DNA of 18,095 nucleotides from an uncultured Campylobacter sp. Lineage in GTDB: Bacteria > Campylobacterota > Campylobacteria > Campylobacterales > Campylobacteraceae. Positions 1 through 8,200 of this stretch are shown here, piece after piece. The stretch's first letter is position 1. The number at the start of each line of letters is the position of its first letter. A program made the translations under genes and the position numbers. Under the pieces are notes generated by a model that was not told where the DNA came from, made no database searches, and was given only the letters and a program-made list of their open reading frames with translations. The DNA lies in the NCBI RefSeq assembly GCF_938045405.1, contig NZ_CALIMW010000137.1:1-18095 (forward strand), given 5' to 3'.

Positions 1-471
1 AGGACCTGCCGGCACGCCCCAATATCCGAGCGTCTGCCCGAAATCCTCGTCGTGGCGCGGAATCCCGTAGTATTTGCCCGCCATATCGTTAAGTCCGCCG
101 AAGCCAACGGTCGAATTGATCAAAAACCGTTTCGTCTCGTCCCAAGAATTTTCAAATTTACCCTGCAGCAGGTTGTTTACGAGCCTCATCGGATATAAAA
201 TATTATAGAAAAAATTTGAAAATGCGCCCTGGATCGGATCGGGCATTACATAGTCGTAGCCGCTGGCTACGGGAGTTAATATGTATGAGTAAAATACGTC
301 GTTAAAGCCCGTCATTACGCGGTTATAGCCGCTAAGCGGATCGAAAACCTCGCGCTTGGCAAACTCCTCGTCAAAACCATCCGTATCGCCGCTAGGCGCC
401 GCGTCTTGCTTCTGTGAGCAACCGCAAAGCGCTAACGCTGCGGCTAGGAATAGAATTTTTATAAATTTCAA
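1..471 (-). CDS. mlaA: MlaA/VacJ-family outer-membrane lipoprotein, 3' part missing
   Basis: Reading the minus strand from a TTG at 471-469 gives MKFIKILFLAAALALCGCS, a signal peptide ending in a lipobox (LCGC), so the mature protein should be lipidated on a Cys. The next ~135 residues carry hallmarks of the MlaA (VacJ) family: DPLSGYNRVMTGFND, SNFFYNILYPMRLVNNLLQG, FLINSTVGFGGLNDMA and DEDFGQTLGYWGVPAGP. In the known family MlaA sits in the outer membrane and removes mislocalised phospholipids from its outer leaflet, passing them to MlaC and the inner-membrane MlaFEDB transporter. The TTG start is supported by an AAGG ribosome binding site at 483-480, eight bases upstream, and by a well-placed promoter. 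The gene runs off the left edge after 157 codons, so its C-terminus and downstream genes are not visible. It diverges from modE. The family call is firm; the start is likely. Confidence 0.9.
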   Translation of the reverse strand, partial: MKFIKILFLAAALALCGCSQKQDAAPSGDTDGFDEEFAKREVFDPLSGYNRVMTGFNDVFYSYILTPVASGYDYVMPDPIQGAFSNFFYNILYPMRLVNNLLQGKFENSWDETKRFLINSTVGFGGLNDMAGKYYGIPRHDEDFGQTLGYWGVPAGP

Positions 472-503
472 ATTGCAAACCTTATATATAAATCAAAGTG
501 GCG

Positions 504-532
504 ATTTTACAAGTTTAAAGAAATTTTGTCAA
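504..532 (-). promoter_or_regulatory. sigma70-type promoter of mlaA
   Basis: On the minus strand TTGACA (532-527) is followed by a 17-base spacer and TAAAAT (509-504). This is a consensus -35, ideal spacing and the -10 hexamer used repeatedly in this window. Transcription should start near 497, giving a leader of about 25 bases before the TTG start at 471. It lies back to back with the modE promoter region. Confidence 0.7.
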
Positions 533-599
533 TAAAGGTAAAATTTCATATAGAATTTCCCTCTTTATAGCGCAGAATAAAGCCTACAGCTCTTTAAGA

Positions 600-619
600 A
601 ATATATCAGAGGATATATT
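600..619. promoter_or_regulatory. probable ModE operator (inverted repeat)
   Basis: AATATATC (600-607) and GATATATT (612-619) form a perfect 8-base inverted repeat around the spacer AGAG. Read another way it is TATAT-N7-TATAT, which fits the TATAT-N7-TAYAT core described for E. coli ModE sites. It ends one base before the -10 hexamer of the modE promoter, where a bound repressor would block RNA polymerase. The repeat is seen directly; assigning it to ModE is inference from position and family knowledge. Confidence 0.65.
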
Positions 620-620
620 A

Positions 621-626
621 TAAAAT
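621..626 (+). promoter_or_regulatory. -10 box of the modE promoter
   Basis: TAAAAT at 621-626 matches the -10 hexamers found before mlaA, the GGDEF gene and addB. Seventeen bases upstream, 598-603, there is no good -35 match, which is common in Campylobacter promoters. The predicted start near 633 leaves a leader of about 23 bases before ATG 656. The inverted repeat at 600-619 fills the space between the -35 and -10 positions, suggesting autorepression. Confidence 0.5.
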
Positions 627-655
627 CACGCGAAAGTAAATAAGAAAGGATGAAA

Positions 656-1444
656 ATGGACGCAAAATTTGCTTTGGAATTCCTGCTTGGCAAGGAAACA
701 TCGCTTCTAGCCAAGCACATTAAGCTGCTTAAGGCCGTAGATGAGACTAAAAGTATTACAAAGGCCGCAGAGATCGTAGGAGTGTCGTATAAAAACGGCT
801 GGGACGCGCTAAATTTAATCAACAACGCGAGCAAAAAACCCCTCATCGTCCGCACTCAAGGCACAAAGAAAAATAGCGGCTCCGAGCTTACCCCTTACGC
901 TCACAAGCTGATTCGCGCCTATGATGCTATCAGCCACGCGGGCGAGACGTTTTTGAGTGAAATTTTAAAGCTTGACGAGATCACCGAAGAGAGCCTTTTA
1001 AGCTTAGAGAAGATCGGTATGAAGCTTTCTGCGCGCAATCAGCTAAGTGTTGAGATTACGGATGTTCAAACAGGCGCTGTAAATTCTCAAATCACGGCTA
1101 AGCTAGCAGGTGGCGAAATTTTATGCGCGACGGTAACCGTAGAGAGCGAAAAAAATTTAGGGCTAAAGACGGGCAAGGATGTGCTGTTTTTATTCAAAGC
1201 CCCAAGCGTCATCATTGCCAAAGGAGCCTCGGAGAAGCTAAAACTTAGTACGGTGAATCAAATCAAGGGCACGATTAGCGAGGTCAAAATCGGCGCGGTA
1301 AACGCAGAGATCTGTCTAGGCACAAGCTCGCATCAAAACATCACCGCGATCATCACGCGAGAATCTGCCACCGCGATGGCTCTAGGAGTAGGAGATGAAG
1401 TAACGGCGATCATCGAGCCTAGCGAGATCATTATTGGCGCGTAA
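656..1444 (+). CDS. modE: ModE-type molybdate-responsive transcriptional regulator
   Basis: A 262-residue protein, the same length as E. coli ModE. Residues ~18-80 form a LysR-like winged helix-turn-helix (LLKAVDETKSITKAAEIVGVSYKNGWDALN). Residues ~124-190 and ~196-261 are two Mop (TOBE) domains, each with the SARNQL/STVNQIKG opening, a GAVN segment and a VIIAKGA/EIIIGA ending. In the known family the Mop domains bind molybdate or tungstate, and the loaded dimer represses the transporter operon and can activate molybdoenzyme genes. I chose ATG 656 because AGGA at 647-650 lies five bases before it; the in-frame ATG at 650 overlaps that ribosome binding site and would add only Met-Lys. It is first in the mod cluster, and a probable operator lies in its own promoter. 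modA follows 101 bases downstream with its own possible promoter. Confidence 0.93.
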   Translation: MDAKFALEFLLGKETSLLAKHIKLLKAVDETKSITKAAEIVGVSYKNGWDALNLINNASKKPLIVRTQGTKKNSGSELTPYAHKLIRAYDAISHAGETFLSEILKLDEITEESLLSLEKIGMKLSARNQLSVEITDVQTGAVNSQITAKLAGGEILCATVTVESEKNLGLKTGKDVLFLFKAPSVIIAKGASEKLKLSTVNQIKGTISEVKIGAVNAEICLGTSSHQNITAIITRESATAMALGVGDEVTAIIEPSEIIIGA

Positions 1445-1464
1445 TAGGGTGAAATTGGGTGCGC

Positions 1465-1500
1465 AAAATTTTAAAATTTAAGGCGTAAATTTAAAATTTT
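1465..1500. repeat. AT-only inverted repeat between modE and modA
   Basis: Bases 1465-1472 pair with 1493-1500 and 1474-1480 pair with 1486-1492, with one bulged A (1473) and an AGGCG loop: 15 base pairs, all A-T. It may be a weak terminator or pausing hairpin that lowers read-through from modE into modA. It lacks a GC core and a clear T-run, and AT palindromes are common in this genome, so a chance or motif-driven origin is also possible. Confidence 0.4.
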
Positions 1501-1503
1501 AGA

Positions 1504-1509
1504 TACAAT
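1504..1509 (+). promoter_or_regulatory. possible -10 box of modA
   Basis: TACAAT at 1504-1509 follows an A/T-rich tract ending in TTTTAGA, a layout typical of Campylobacter promoters that lack a -35 box. It lies 36 bases before the modA start. I see no ModE-like TATAT-N7-TAYAT repeat here, so if modA is ModE-controlled the control probably acts at the modE promoter. Confidence 0.35.
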
Positions 1510-1545
1510 TCAATTCTCGGTGAGAGCCGAAACGAAAGGCATAAA

Positions 1546-2313
1546 ATGAAGTTGAAAGCAGTGCTTTTAGGAATTTTAACCGCAGGCGCGCTTAGCGCAG
1601 GCGAGGTCAGCGTCGCAGCCGCTGCGAACACGACGTATGCGTTTGACGAGATCAAGGCGGAATTTGCCAAACTGCATCCGCAAACCACGCTAAACGTGAG
1701 CTTGGGTGCAAGCGGAGCGCTTAGCACGCAGATCAAAAATGGCGCGCCGTTTGATATTTTTATGGCGGCGGATATGAAATTTGCAGACGATCTGCATAAA
1801 GAGGGCTTTGCAACGGCGCCTGCCAAAACTTACGCCAAGGGCAAAGTGGCGATGTTTAGCGTGCGCGGCGTAGATCTTAGCAAAGGGCTTGAAATTTTAA
1901 AAGATCCTAGCGTCAAAACTATCACGATAGCAAATCCAAAGACCGCTCCTTACGGCATCGCAAGCGTGGAGGCTTTCAAAAAAGCCGGGATTTACGATGA
2001 GATCAAAGGCAAAATCGTAGAGGCAAAATCGATCGGTGAGGCTCTTTCGCAAGCGCTTAAAGCTTCCGACGTCGGCTTTATCGCGGCTAGCGCGATGTAT
2101 GCGCCTAAGATGGCAAAGGACGGCTGCAACGATAAGCCTTGCAAAGAGGGCGAAAATTTCGTCTTAGTCGATACCAAGCTCTATGAGCCGATAGCTCAAG
2201 GCATGGTCGTGCTAAACCGCGCCAAAGACAATGCCGAAGCCAAGGCGTTTTATGATTTTATCCTAAGCGATAAGGGTAAGGCGATCTTTGCTAAATACGG
2301 ATACGAGTTTTAA
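1546..2313 (+). CDS. modA: ModA, periplasmic molybdate-binding protein
   Basis: A 255-residue substrate-binding protein for the molybdate ABC importer. A signal peptide (MKLKAVLLGILTAGALSA) ends near residue 18. The mature protein opens with EVSVAAAANTTYAFDEI, the usual ModA start around the first oxyanion-binding loop. LGASGALSTQIKNGAPFDIF (53-72) and TAPYG (133-137) are further family signatures, and the EPIAQGMVVLN and FYDFILSDKGKAIFAKYGYEF segments close the fold. Cys194 and Cys199 (GCNDKPC) are close enough for a periplasmic disulfide. ATG 1546 follows AAAGG (1535-1539) by six bases. The stop TAA overlaps the next gene's ATG by one base, so the two should be translationally coupled. Specificity for molybdate rather than tungstate is inferred from the neighbouring modE, modC and Mop genes. 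Confidence 0.94.
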   Translation: MKLKAVLLGILTAGALSAGEVSVAAAANTTYAFDEIKAEFAKLHPQTTLNVSLGASGALSTQIKNGAPFDIFMAADMKFADDLHKEGFATAPAKTYAKGKVAMFSVRGVDLSKGLEILKDPSVKTITIANPKTAPYGIASVEAFKKAGIYDEIKGKIVEAKSIGEALSQALKASDVGFIAASAMYAPKMAKDGCNDKPCKEGENFVLVDTKLYEPIAQGMVVLNRAKDNAEAKAFYDFILSDKGKAIFAKYGYEF

Positions 2314-2705
2314 TGATTAGAGCGAGAATCAACGAAATTTTACAAAAAGACGGCATCCATTCTGTAGGATTTATTGCAGGCGGCATCAAGCTACGTGGCG
2401 TATTTCTGCAGCTAAGTAGCGAGCTTAAGGTGGGTAGCGAAGTTTACGTGGGCTTTAAAAGCACCGATGTGCTTTTATCTCGCGAAGCCCTAAGTGGTGT
2501 ATCTAGCGAAAATGAAATTCACGGCAAGATTATGAGCCTAAGCTTAGGTGAAATTCTATGCACGCTCAGGTTTGAAGGCAAGATAAGCTTTGATGTGCTC
2601 ATTAGCGCGCATTCTGCGCAGGAGCTTGCTTTACGCGAGGGCGACGAGGTTTTCGCATACGTTAGCGCCACTGCGATATATATAGAAAAATATGATAACG
2701 ATTGA
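2313..2705 (+). CDS. Small TOBE/Mop-domain (di-Mop-like) molybdate-binding protein
   Basis: A 130-residue soluble protein with two TOBE-like halves. Residues 1-57 (MIRARINEILQKDGIHSVGF ... DVLLSRE) are a divergent copy, and residues 66-127 (NEIHGKIMSLSLGEILCTLR ... IYIEKYD) are a clearer one with the GDEVFAYVSATAIYI ending of Mop domains. Single or double Mop proteins (molbindins) bind molybdate or tungstate in the cytoplasm, but whether this one stores, buffers or senses the metal cannot be told. As I recall, C. jejuni has a similar gene (Cj0302c) next to modA, which supports it being a real conserved member of the locus. Its start overlaps the modA stop (TAATG) and its last 14 bases overlap modC, so it sits in a tightly coupled modA-mop-modC unit. 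It has no signal peptide or membrane segment. Confidence 0.82.
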   Translation: MIRARINEILQKDGIHSVGFIAGGIKLRGVFLQLSSELKVGSEVYVGFKSTDVLLSREALSGVSSENEIHGKIMSLSLGEILCTLRFEGKISFDVLISAHSAQELALREGDEVFAYVSATAIYIEKYDND

Positions 2706-3540
2706 TTGTAAGAAAAAAATCAGTGATGATTTCTCGATTGATACTCGCTTAGAGATTAACAAAGGCTCGTTTGTGTGCCTATATGGGCGCAGCGGCAGCG
2801 GTAAGACTACACTGCTGCGCATTTTGGCTGGATTTTTGCGCGCAGATAGTGGTAGCATAAAAGACGGCGATCGCGTGCTACAAGAAGGCAATGAATTCTT
2901 AAGTGCGGGTAAGCGCAGGATCGGCTTTTTGTTTCAAGACTACGCACTTTTTGAGAATATGAGCGTGACGGGCAATCTACTTTTTGCCAGAAACGATCCG
3001 CAAAAAGCTGCGATGCTGCTTGAAATTTTAGAGCTTAGCGAGTTTGCGAAATCCGGCGTAGAGGGTCTTAGCGGTGGACAGAAGCAGCGCGTAGCACTTG
3101 CTCGCGCACTGATGCAAGAGCCTGAAATTTTGCTACTTGACGAGCCGCTTTCGGCGCTTGATTTTACGATGCGCGAAAAAATCCAAGAGTATTTGCTAAA
3201 GATCCACGAGCAGTTTCATCAGACCGTGATTTTGGTAAGCCACGATGTGAGTGAGATTTATAGGCTTTGCAAGCGGGTTTATGAGATGAAGGACGGCAGG
3301 ATCGTCCGCACCGGTACGCCGGAGGAAATTTTCCTTAAAACTAGCGGCTCACAGAAGTTTTCTTTCGCGGGCAAGATTGTCGATTTGCAAGCACGCGACG
3401 GGGTCAAAGTAGCTGTCGTAGCGATCGGCAGCCAGCTGTGCGAAGTGGTGCTAAGCAATGCAGAAGCCGATGGCTTGCAAGTAGGCGACGAGGTCAAAAC
3501 AGGCGCCAAAGCCTTTAATATCACTCTGCGTAAAATTTAA
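2692..3540 (+). CDS. modC: ModC, molybdate ABC transporter ATPase with one Mop domain
   Basis: A 282-residue ABC ATPase that powers molybdate import. Walker A is GRSGSGKTT (32-40), the Q-loop Gln is at 82 (FLFQDYALFENMSV), the signature LSGGQKQRVALARAL starts at 126, Walker B is EILLLDEPLSALD (145-157) and the H-loop is VSHD (182-185). Residues ~226-282 (GKIVDLQARDGVKVAVVAIG ... DEVKTGAKAFNITLRKI) form one C-terminal TOBE/Mop domain. E. coli ModC is about 352 residues, so this is a short form. In family members this domain can bind the anion and inhibit transport when metal is plentiful. The start overlaps the preceding gene by 14 bases in another frame. The partner permease modB does not follow directly but lies 992 bases downstream, an unusual arrangement. 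Confidence 0.94.
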   Translation: MITIDCKKKISDDFSIDTRLEINKGSFVCLYGRSGSGKTTLLRILAGFLRADSGSIKDGDRVLQEGNEFLSAGKRRIGFLFQDYALFENMSVTGNLLFARNDPQKAAMLLEILELSEFAKSGVEGLSGGQKQRVALARALMQEPEILLLDEPLSALDFTMREKIQEYLLKIHEQFHQTVILVSHDVSEIYRLCKRVYEMKDGRIVRTGTPEEIFLKTSGSQKFSFAGKIVDLQARDGVKVAVVAIGSQLCEVVLSNAEADGLQVGDEVKTGAKAFNITLRKI

Positions 3541-4532
3541 ACTTACAGGCAAGCTTGGGCGCGCATAAGCGGGAAACTTCAACTAGATTAGAGATTTAAT
3601 ACAGGCTTTTATGGAATTTTACGTGGAATTTAGACGAGGAATTTTGCGAAATTTTAGCTAGATTTACCCGTAAAATACGGTAAGATTTTAAAATTTCATT
3701 CGCATCGCGCTTAGATTTTAATGAAACACAAAATTTAAACGCAGGCTAGAGCAAAATTGCAATGTAAGACTAGATAGCGTGGGGAAGTTAAGCTTTAAAT
3801 TTTAGATTTTGCGCGGGCATGCGCCACTAAATTCCTTCTTTGAATTTATTGATTGGCGCGGTAGGTTTATTTTTAAATTTAGCGACTTTTGATTTACTTT
3901 TTTTGGCAGGAGTTGCGCGAATTCTATCATGCGATTTTGGTAAAAAATTTAATGTGAAGCTTCGCGCAAACTTAAAATTTTTAGATTTGGAATTTTACCT
4001 GGATTTTGTGACTTTGAAATTTTAAAAGCTCTAACGGTTTGAAGCTTGCGTGCTAAACTCGCTTAATAAGAGCTGTGGCAAAATTTCATTAACCGGGTCT
4101 TTTGGGTTTATGCGAAATTTTAATTTCGTCTTGTCGGGCTCAATCAAATTTCACTAGGTCGTTCGGAGGGTGTCGTTTAGCCTATCTTGCGTGAAATTTG
4201 CGCTCAGATAAATCCTGCCCGCTTAAGTTTTAAAGCCTAGTGAAGCTTTTTGAAATTTAGCTCAGCAAAATTCGTGGCCTTAAAAATTTGCCAGCTTGGT
4301 AGAGAGCTTAAAGATTCGGCAGGATTTGCACGCTTGAAGGAATTTATTAGCCAAGCACTTTTATAAATTCCGCTCGCGTTAGCTTGCACGGAATTTTCAA
4401 AATTTCATTTTGCAAAGCCTTATGACTATGAGGTTTGCGTAAATTCTATCTAGCTTTGCCTCTAAATTTTAAAGTAGGGTTAGGCTTTTAAAATTTTATA
4501 GTTTGGGCCCAGCGGCTCGGCTCGGAGGATAA
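3541..4532. other. Gap between modC and modB, no convincing gene
   Basis: This 992-base stretch is A/T-rich and holds no ORF I can defend. The longest, 3840-4025 on the plus strand, encodes 61 leucine- and phenylalanine-rich residues with no ribosome binding site and no recognisable family. It contains 29 matches to RAATTY by hand count, mostly AAATTT and GAATTT. A hairpin at 3665-3682 (CCGTA-AAA-TACGG extended by two pairs across a bulged C) could be a weak terminator of the modE-modC transcript. CGAAATT-TT-AATTTCG at 4113-4128 is another perfect inverted repeat. TATAGT at 4497-4502 could be a -10 box for modB, 31 bases before its start. It could be the remains of a deleted gene or old insertion, but no coding trace is readable. 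Confidence 0.6.
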
Positions 4533-5222
4533 ATGTTTGAAATTCTAAAGGGGCTCGATTACACGCCGTTTCTCGTTTCATTAAAGCTTGCCAGCTTGAC
4601 GACGCTCGCGTTGTTTATCATCTGCGTGCCGCTCGCGTTTTTTATGGCGAGAAAAAATTTCCGCGGCAAAAGCGTGATCGAATCGATCATCTCGCTTCCG
4701 CTCGTGCTGCCGCCCTCGGTATTAGGGTTTTACCTGCTCGTTTTCCTATCGCCGTATTCGGTGCTGGGCGAGTTTTTTGACAAACACTTCGGGCTTCGGC
4801 TCGTATTTAATTTCAGCGGGCTCGTGATCGCGAGCTGTATCTACTCGCTGCCGTTTATGTTTTCGCCGCTGGTTTCGGGCTTTCGCTCGCTTCCGCGCTC
4901 GCTTTTTTGGGCGTGCGACTCGCTCGGCAAGGGCTATTTTTCCAAGCTGTTTCGCGTCGCGTTACCCGCGATACGCCACTCCCTGCTTAGCGCCTTGGTG
5001 ATCTGCTTTGCGCATACGATGGGCGAGTTCGGCGTCGTGCTGATGATCGGCGGCAGCGTGAGCGAGCAGACCAAGGTCGCCTCCATCGCGATCTACGAAG
5101 CGACCGAGACGCTCGATTTTGCGCAGGCTCATGCGTATTCGGCACTGATGCTGCTCTTTAGCTTTGCGGTGCTTTTGATTATGCATTTTTTGGGAGCAAA
5201 GGGCGCAAAAATACAAGCTTAA
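4533..5222 (+). CDS. modB: ModB, molybdate ABC transporter permease
   Basis: A 229-residue integral inner-membrane protein, the usual length for ModB. Hydrophobic segments lie near residues 12-38, 48-73, 92-118, 148-172 and 202-220, about five spans as in known ModB. The cytoplasmic coupling loop that contacts ModC is at ~127-146 (ACDSLGKGYFSKLFRVALPA), matching the EAA motif, and IISLPLVLPPSVLGFYLL and HTMGEFGVVLMIGG are ModB signatures. GGAGG at 4524-4528, four bases before the ATG, gives strong translation initiation. It is intact and should complete the transporter with ModA and ModC despite the long gap upstream. It therefore needs its own promoter or transcription through the gap. It ends 51 bases before the next gene. 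Confidence 0.93.
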   Translation: MFEILKGLDYTPFLVSLKLASLTTLALFIICVPLAFFMARKNFRGKSVIESIISLPLVLPPSVLGFYLLVFLSPYSVLGEFFDKHFGLRLVFNFSGLVIASCIYSLPFMFSPLVSGFRSLPRSLFWACDSLGKGYFSKLFRVALPAIRHSLLSALVICFAHTMGEFGVVLMIGGSVSEQTKVASIAIYEATETLDFAQAHAYSALMLLFSFAVLLIMHFLGAKGAKIQA

Positions 5223-5242
5223 ATCGGCTTTAAAACGAAATT

Positions 5243-5251
5243 TGCTAAAAT
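5243..5251 (+). promoter_or_regulatory. extended -10 promoter of the GGDEF-hisZ-purA operon
   Basis: TTGCTAAAAT ends at 5251 and contains TG-C-TAAAAT, an extended -10 form. The same ten bases occur before addB (15011-15020). Transcription should start near 5258, giving a leader of about 15 bases to ATG 5274. A TTG at 5262 would be almost leaderless. No -35 match was seen. Confidence 0.5.
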
Positions 5252-5273
5252 CCTTCAAAATTTGGAATTTGGC

Positions 5274-8200
5274 ATGAAAAACAAAAAAGACTTCGTTACC
5301 GAAAGATTTAACGCCGCCTTGATTCTAGGCGCTGCGCTGCTTACGCTTGTAGTAGTTTGCGAGATTAGCTTTTTGCGCACTAGGATCGCTACGCAGCTTG
5401 ATTTGCGGACGCGCACGGCGATTACTTTACTTAAAAATACCGACGAGTCGCTTTTTAGCGAGCTTGAAATTCTAAAAGAAACTATCCTTTCTTTGGACGC
5501 AAGGCACGAAGCTATGCAAAGCAAGCTTTATGCGGATTTGATCCGTAATGTCGTAAAATCTTCTCATAGATTTGACGCTATTTTTTATCTGCGCGCCCGC
5601 GGCGCGAAGCAGGAGAGCTTGGCGCATTTTTCATCGGATGCGCGCATTTCGGATCTTGGCGAGATACGACTTGCGGATATCGCAAGCGAGCTAAAAAAGG
5701 ATGAATGGGTATCGCGCTATATGATGATGGATGGGGCGTGGCGGTATTTTTTAATCAAGCGCGTAAACGCTGATTCATATCTGCTAGGTTTTGCCAACAC
5801 CGCTAGGCCGATTGCCAGGCTCTCTTCGCTGGGAGATATTTTGGTCTTTAACGCCGAAGGTAAATTTTTTAACGCTCCTGGCAGCGTAACCGATATATTA
5901 GGGCAGGATTTTGATTTTTCGCGCCTAGGCGAAGTGGTAAGCTTTGAAGACGAATCTGGGCTAAGCTTTGCATATCTTGCGAAATTTGGGGATAATTTCG
6001 TAATGGCTCGCGAACGAGCCGGCTATTTTTTAGGCGCGGACGATTTTATCGTCGTAGCGCTAGCGGCGGCTATTTTAGCTTATTTAATCCTTCTAATTTC
6101 AAATTTTACGTTTTTAAAAAAGCGCGTTTTTATCCCGCTAGCGGCAGTTCAAAACGCTCTGCGCCAAGGAGATTATCACTCCAAAATTCGCGATATAGAA
6201 GCGCTAAATCCGCTAAGCTCTGTCTTAGAAATTTCTAAATCCATAGACGAGGTCTTGAAGTCTAATTTGCGCCACGGCGATTTTAGCCTCAGCTTTAAAG
6301 ATGCGCTAAAATACAGCTCTCTTTCAGTGCTTAGCATCGATAACGTCGCAGGCACGATCGAAAGCGCTAGCAACGGCGCACGCGAGCTTTACGGCGATGA
6401 CGTCGTAGGACGGAATATATTCGCGCTGCAAGCAGGCTCGTTTTACGATCACGCCTATCAAACCCAGCGCGCAAACTATGTCAAAGAAAACTATGTCGTA
6501 ACCCGCCAAGAGACCAAAAATGGCGTCAAAGACCTTTATGTTAAAAAATCTTATATCCGCGACGGAAGTAAAATTTCAACCCTTTTTGTGGTGCTCGATG
6601 CGTCAAAATATCGCAGATTTTACGATGAAACTAAGCAAAAATATGAGTATTTAAATCACGCGCCTATCGTTACGCTCGTGTTTGACTACACTTCGGGCAA
6701 GATCGTAGATGCTAGTAAAAATATAAAAGAGCTTTGGGGTTACGAAGCGGCGCAGTTTTTAAGCGGCGAGATAAGGCTATGGGATTTGCTGGATGAAAAG
6801 GATGCGAATGAGGCTAAAAATGAAATTTTAAACCGCTTAGCCGATATGCCCTCAGAAGAGCTAAGCTTTTCTCAAAGCTATAAAATTCGCCATAATGATA
6901 ATATCCGCTATAGCTACGAAGTGAGCATCTATGTCAAAAAGTCCGCCGCCAGGGCTGCGTTTTATTTTCAAAATATTGATGACGATGTTAAGGTGATCCG
7001 CGGCTTGCAGGAGGATTTGGACTTTTACCGCACCGTAATCGAGACTAGGAATTTTTGTACCTGCTTAATCGATCTTGATGCGCAGACGCTGTCGTTTGAT
7101 AAAAATTACTTTAAAATTTTAAAATATCGCGGCAAAAGGCTAAACACTGCGATGAGCTTCGGGGAGTTCAGTTATGAAATTTACTTCGCGGATTTAGAGA
7201 ATTTCAATAAAATGATCCGCGAATGCACCGCCGGGCTTAGGAGCGATTTTAGCTGCGAATTCCGTCTGCGAAATGCCGCTAATGCCTATACTTGGATCAG
7301 TATGCAAGGCTACGTCACCGAAAAGCAGGGCTCTCGCTCGCGCCTTGTAAAAACTACGCTCGAAGATATCAGCTCGCGCAAACAGACGGAGCTGGAGTTA
7401 AATTTAAACGCCAACGTCTTTTCGCGCTCGCTAGAGGCGATCTTAATCACAGATGAGAGCGGTCGCGTGCTGCGCGCTAATAACGCCTTTTATGAAATCA
7501 CCGGCTATAGCGAAAGCCAAACTATCGGCAAAATTCCAAATTTCTTCGCTCCTACGGAGGGCGGAGCAGACGTGATGGAGAGGATTAGAAAAAATCTCGT
7601 CGGCAAACAGACCTCTTACAAAGATGAAATTTACGGACTAAAAAGAGGCGGCGGCACCTTTCCTGCGCTATTTACGGCAATTGCGATCAAGGATGATTTT
7701 TCGCTTACTTCAAATTTCATTCTGATGTTTACCGAAATTTCGCAGATCAAACAAAAGGAGAGCGAGCTAGCCAAGATCGCCCACCATGACGCGCTTACGG
7801 GGCTTCCGAACAGAGTATATTTTATGAAGGCTGCGCAGAGATTTACCGCAAACGCGGGCAACAGCGGCAAATTGATGGCTGTGCTTTTCATCGATTTTGA
7901 CGGCTTTAAGGCGATCAACGACACCTACGGGCACGAGGTCGGCGATATGTTTTTGCAGGCTATCTCAAAGGCGATGAGTGGGCTACTGCGCAAGGGCGAT
8001 ATCTTAGCGCGTCTTGGCGGCGATGAGTTCGGCGCTATCATCGGCGATCTGCAAAGCAAGGATGCCGCGCATGTGCTATTAGATCGTCTGCTTGGAATTT
8101 CAAAGATGAAATTTAACCTCAAAGGCAACGAAATTAGCGCAAGCATCAGCGTTGGCGCAGCGTTTTACGACGGCAGTGAAAAGATCGATTTTTCGGGACT

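Noticed and set aside
482..491. TTATATATAA palindrome in the mlaA leader as a ModE site
   Set aside because: It lacks the N7 spacer between half-sites and is simple alternating AT sequence.
650..655. Upstream ATG for modE
   Set aside because: It overlaps the AGGA at 647-650; ATG 656 has correct spacing.
1511..1545. Riboswitch in the modA leader (TCGG-TGAGAG-CCGA hairpin)
   Set aside because: Only four stem pairs and no match to the molybdenum-cofactor riboswitch pattern I know.
2678..2694. ATATATATA near the end of the small Mop gene as a second ModE site
   Set aside because: The second half reads TATGA rather than TAYAT, and it lies inside coding sequence with no promoter need.
3840..4025. 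61-codon plus-strand ORF in the modC-modB gap
   Set aside because: No ribosome binding site, no recognised family, and its Leu/Phe/Lys-rich content follows from the AAATTT-rich DNA.
5262..5273. TTG start for the GGDEF gene
   Set aside because: It would lie about four bases from the predicted transcription start and has no ribosome binding site; ATG 5274 is more plausible.
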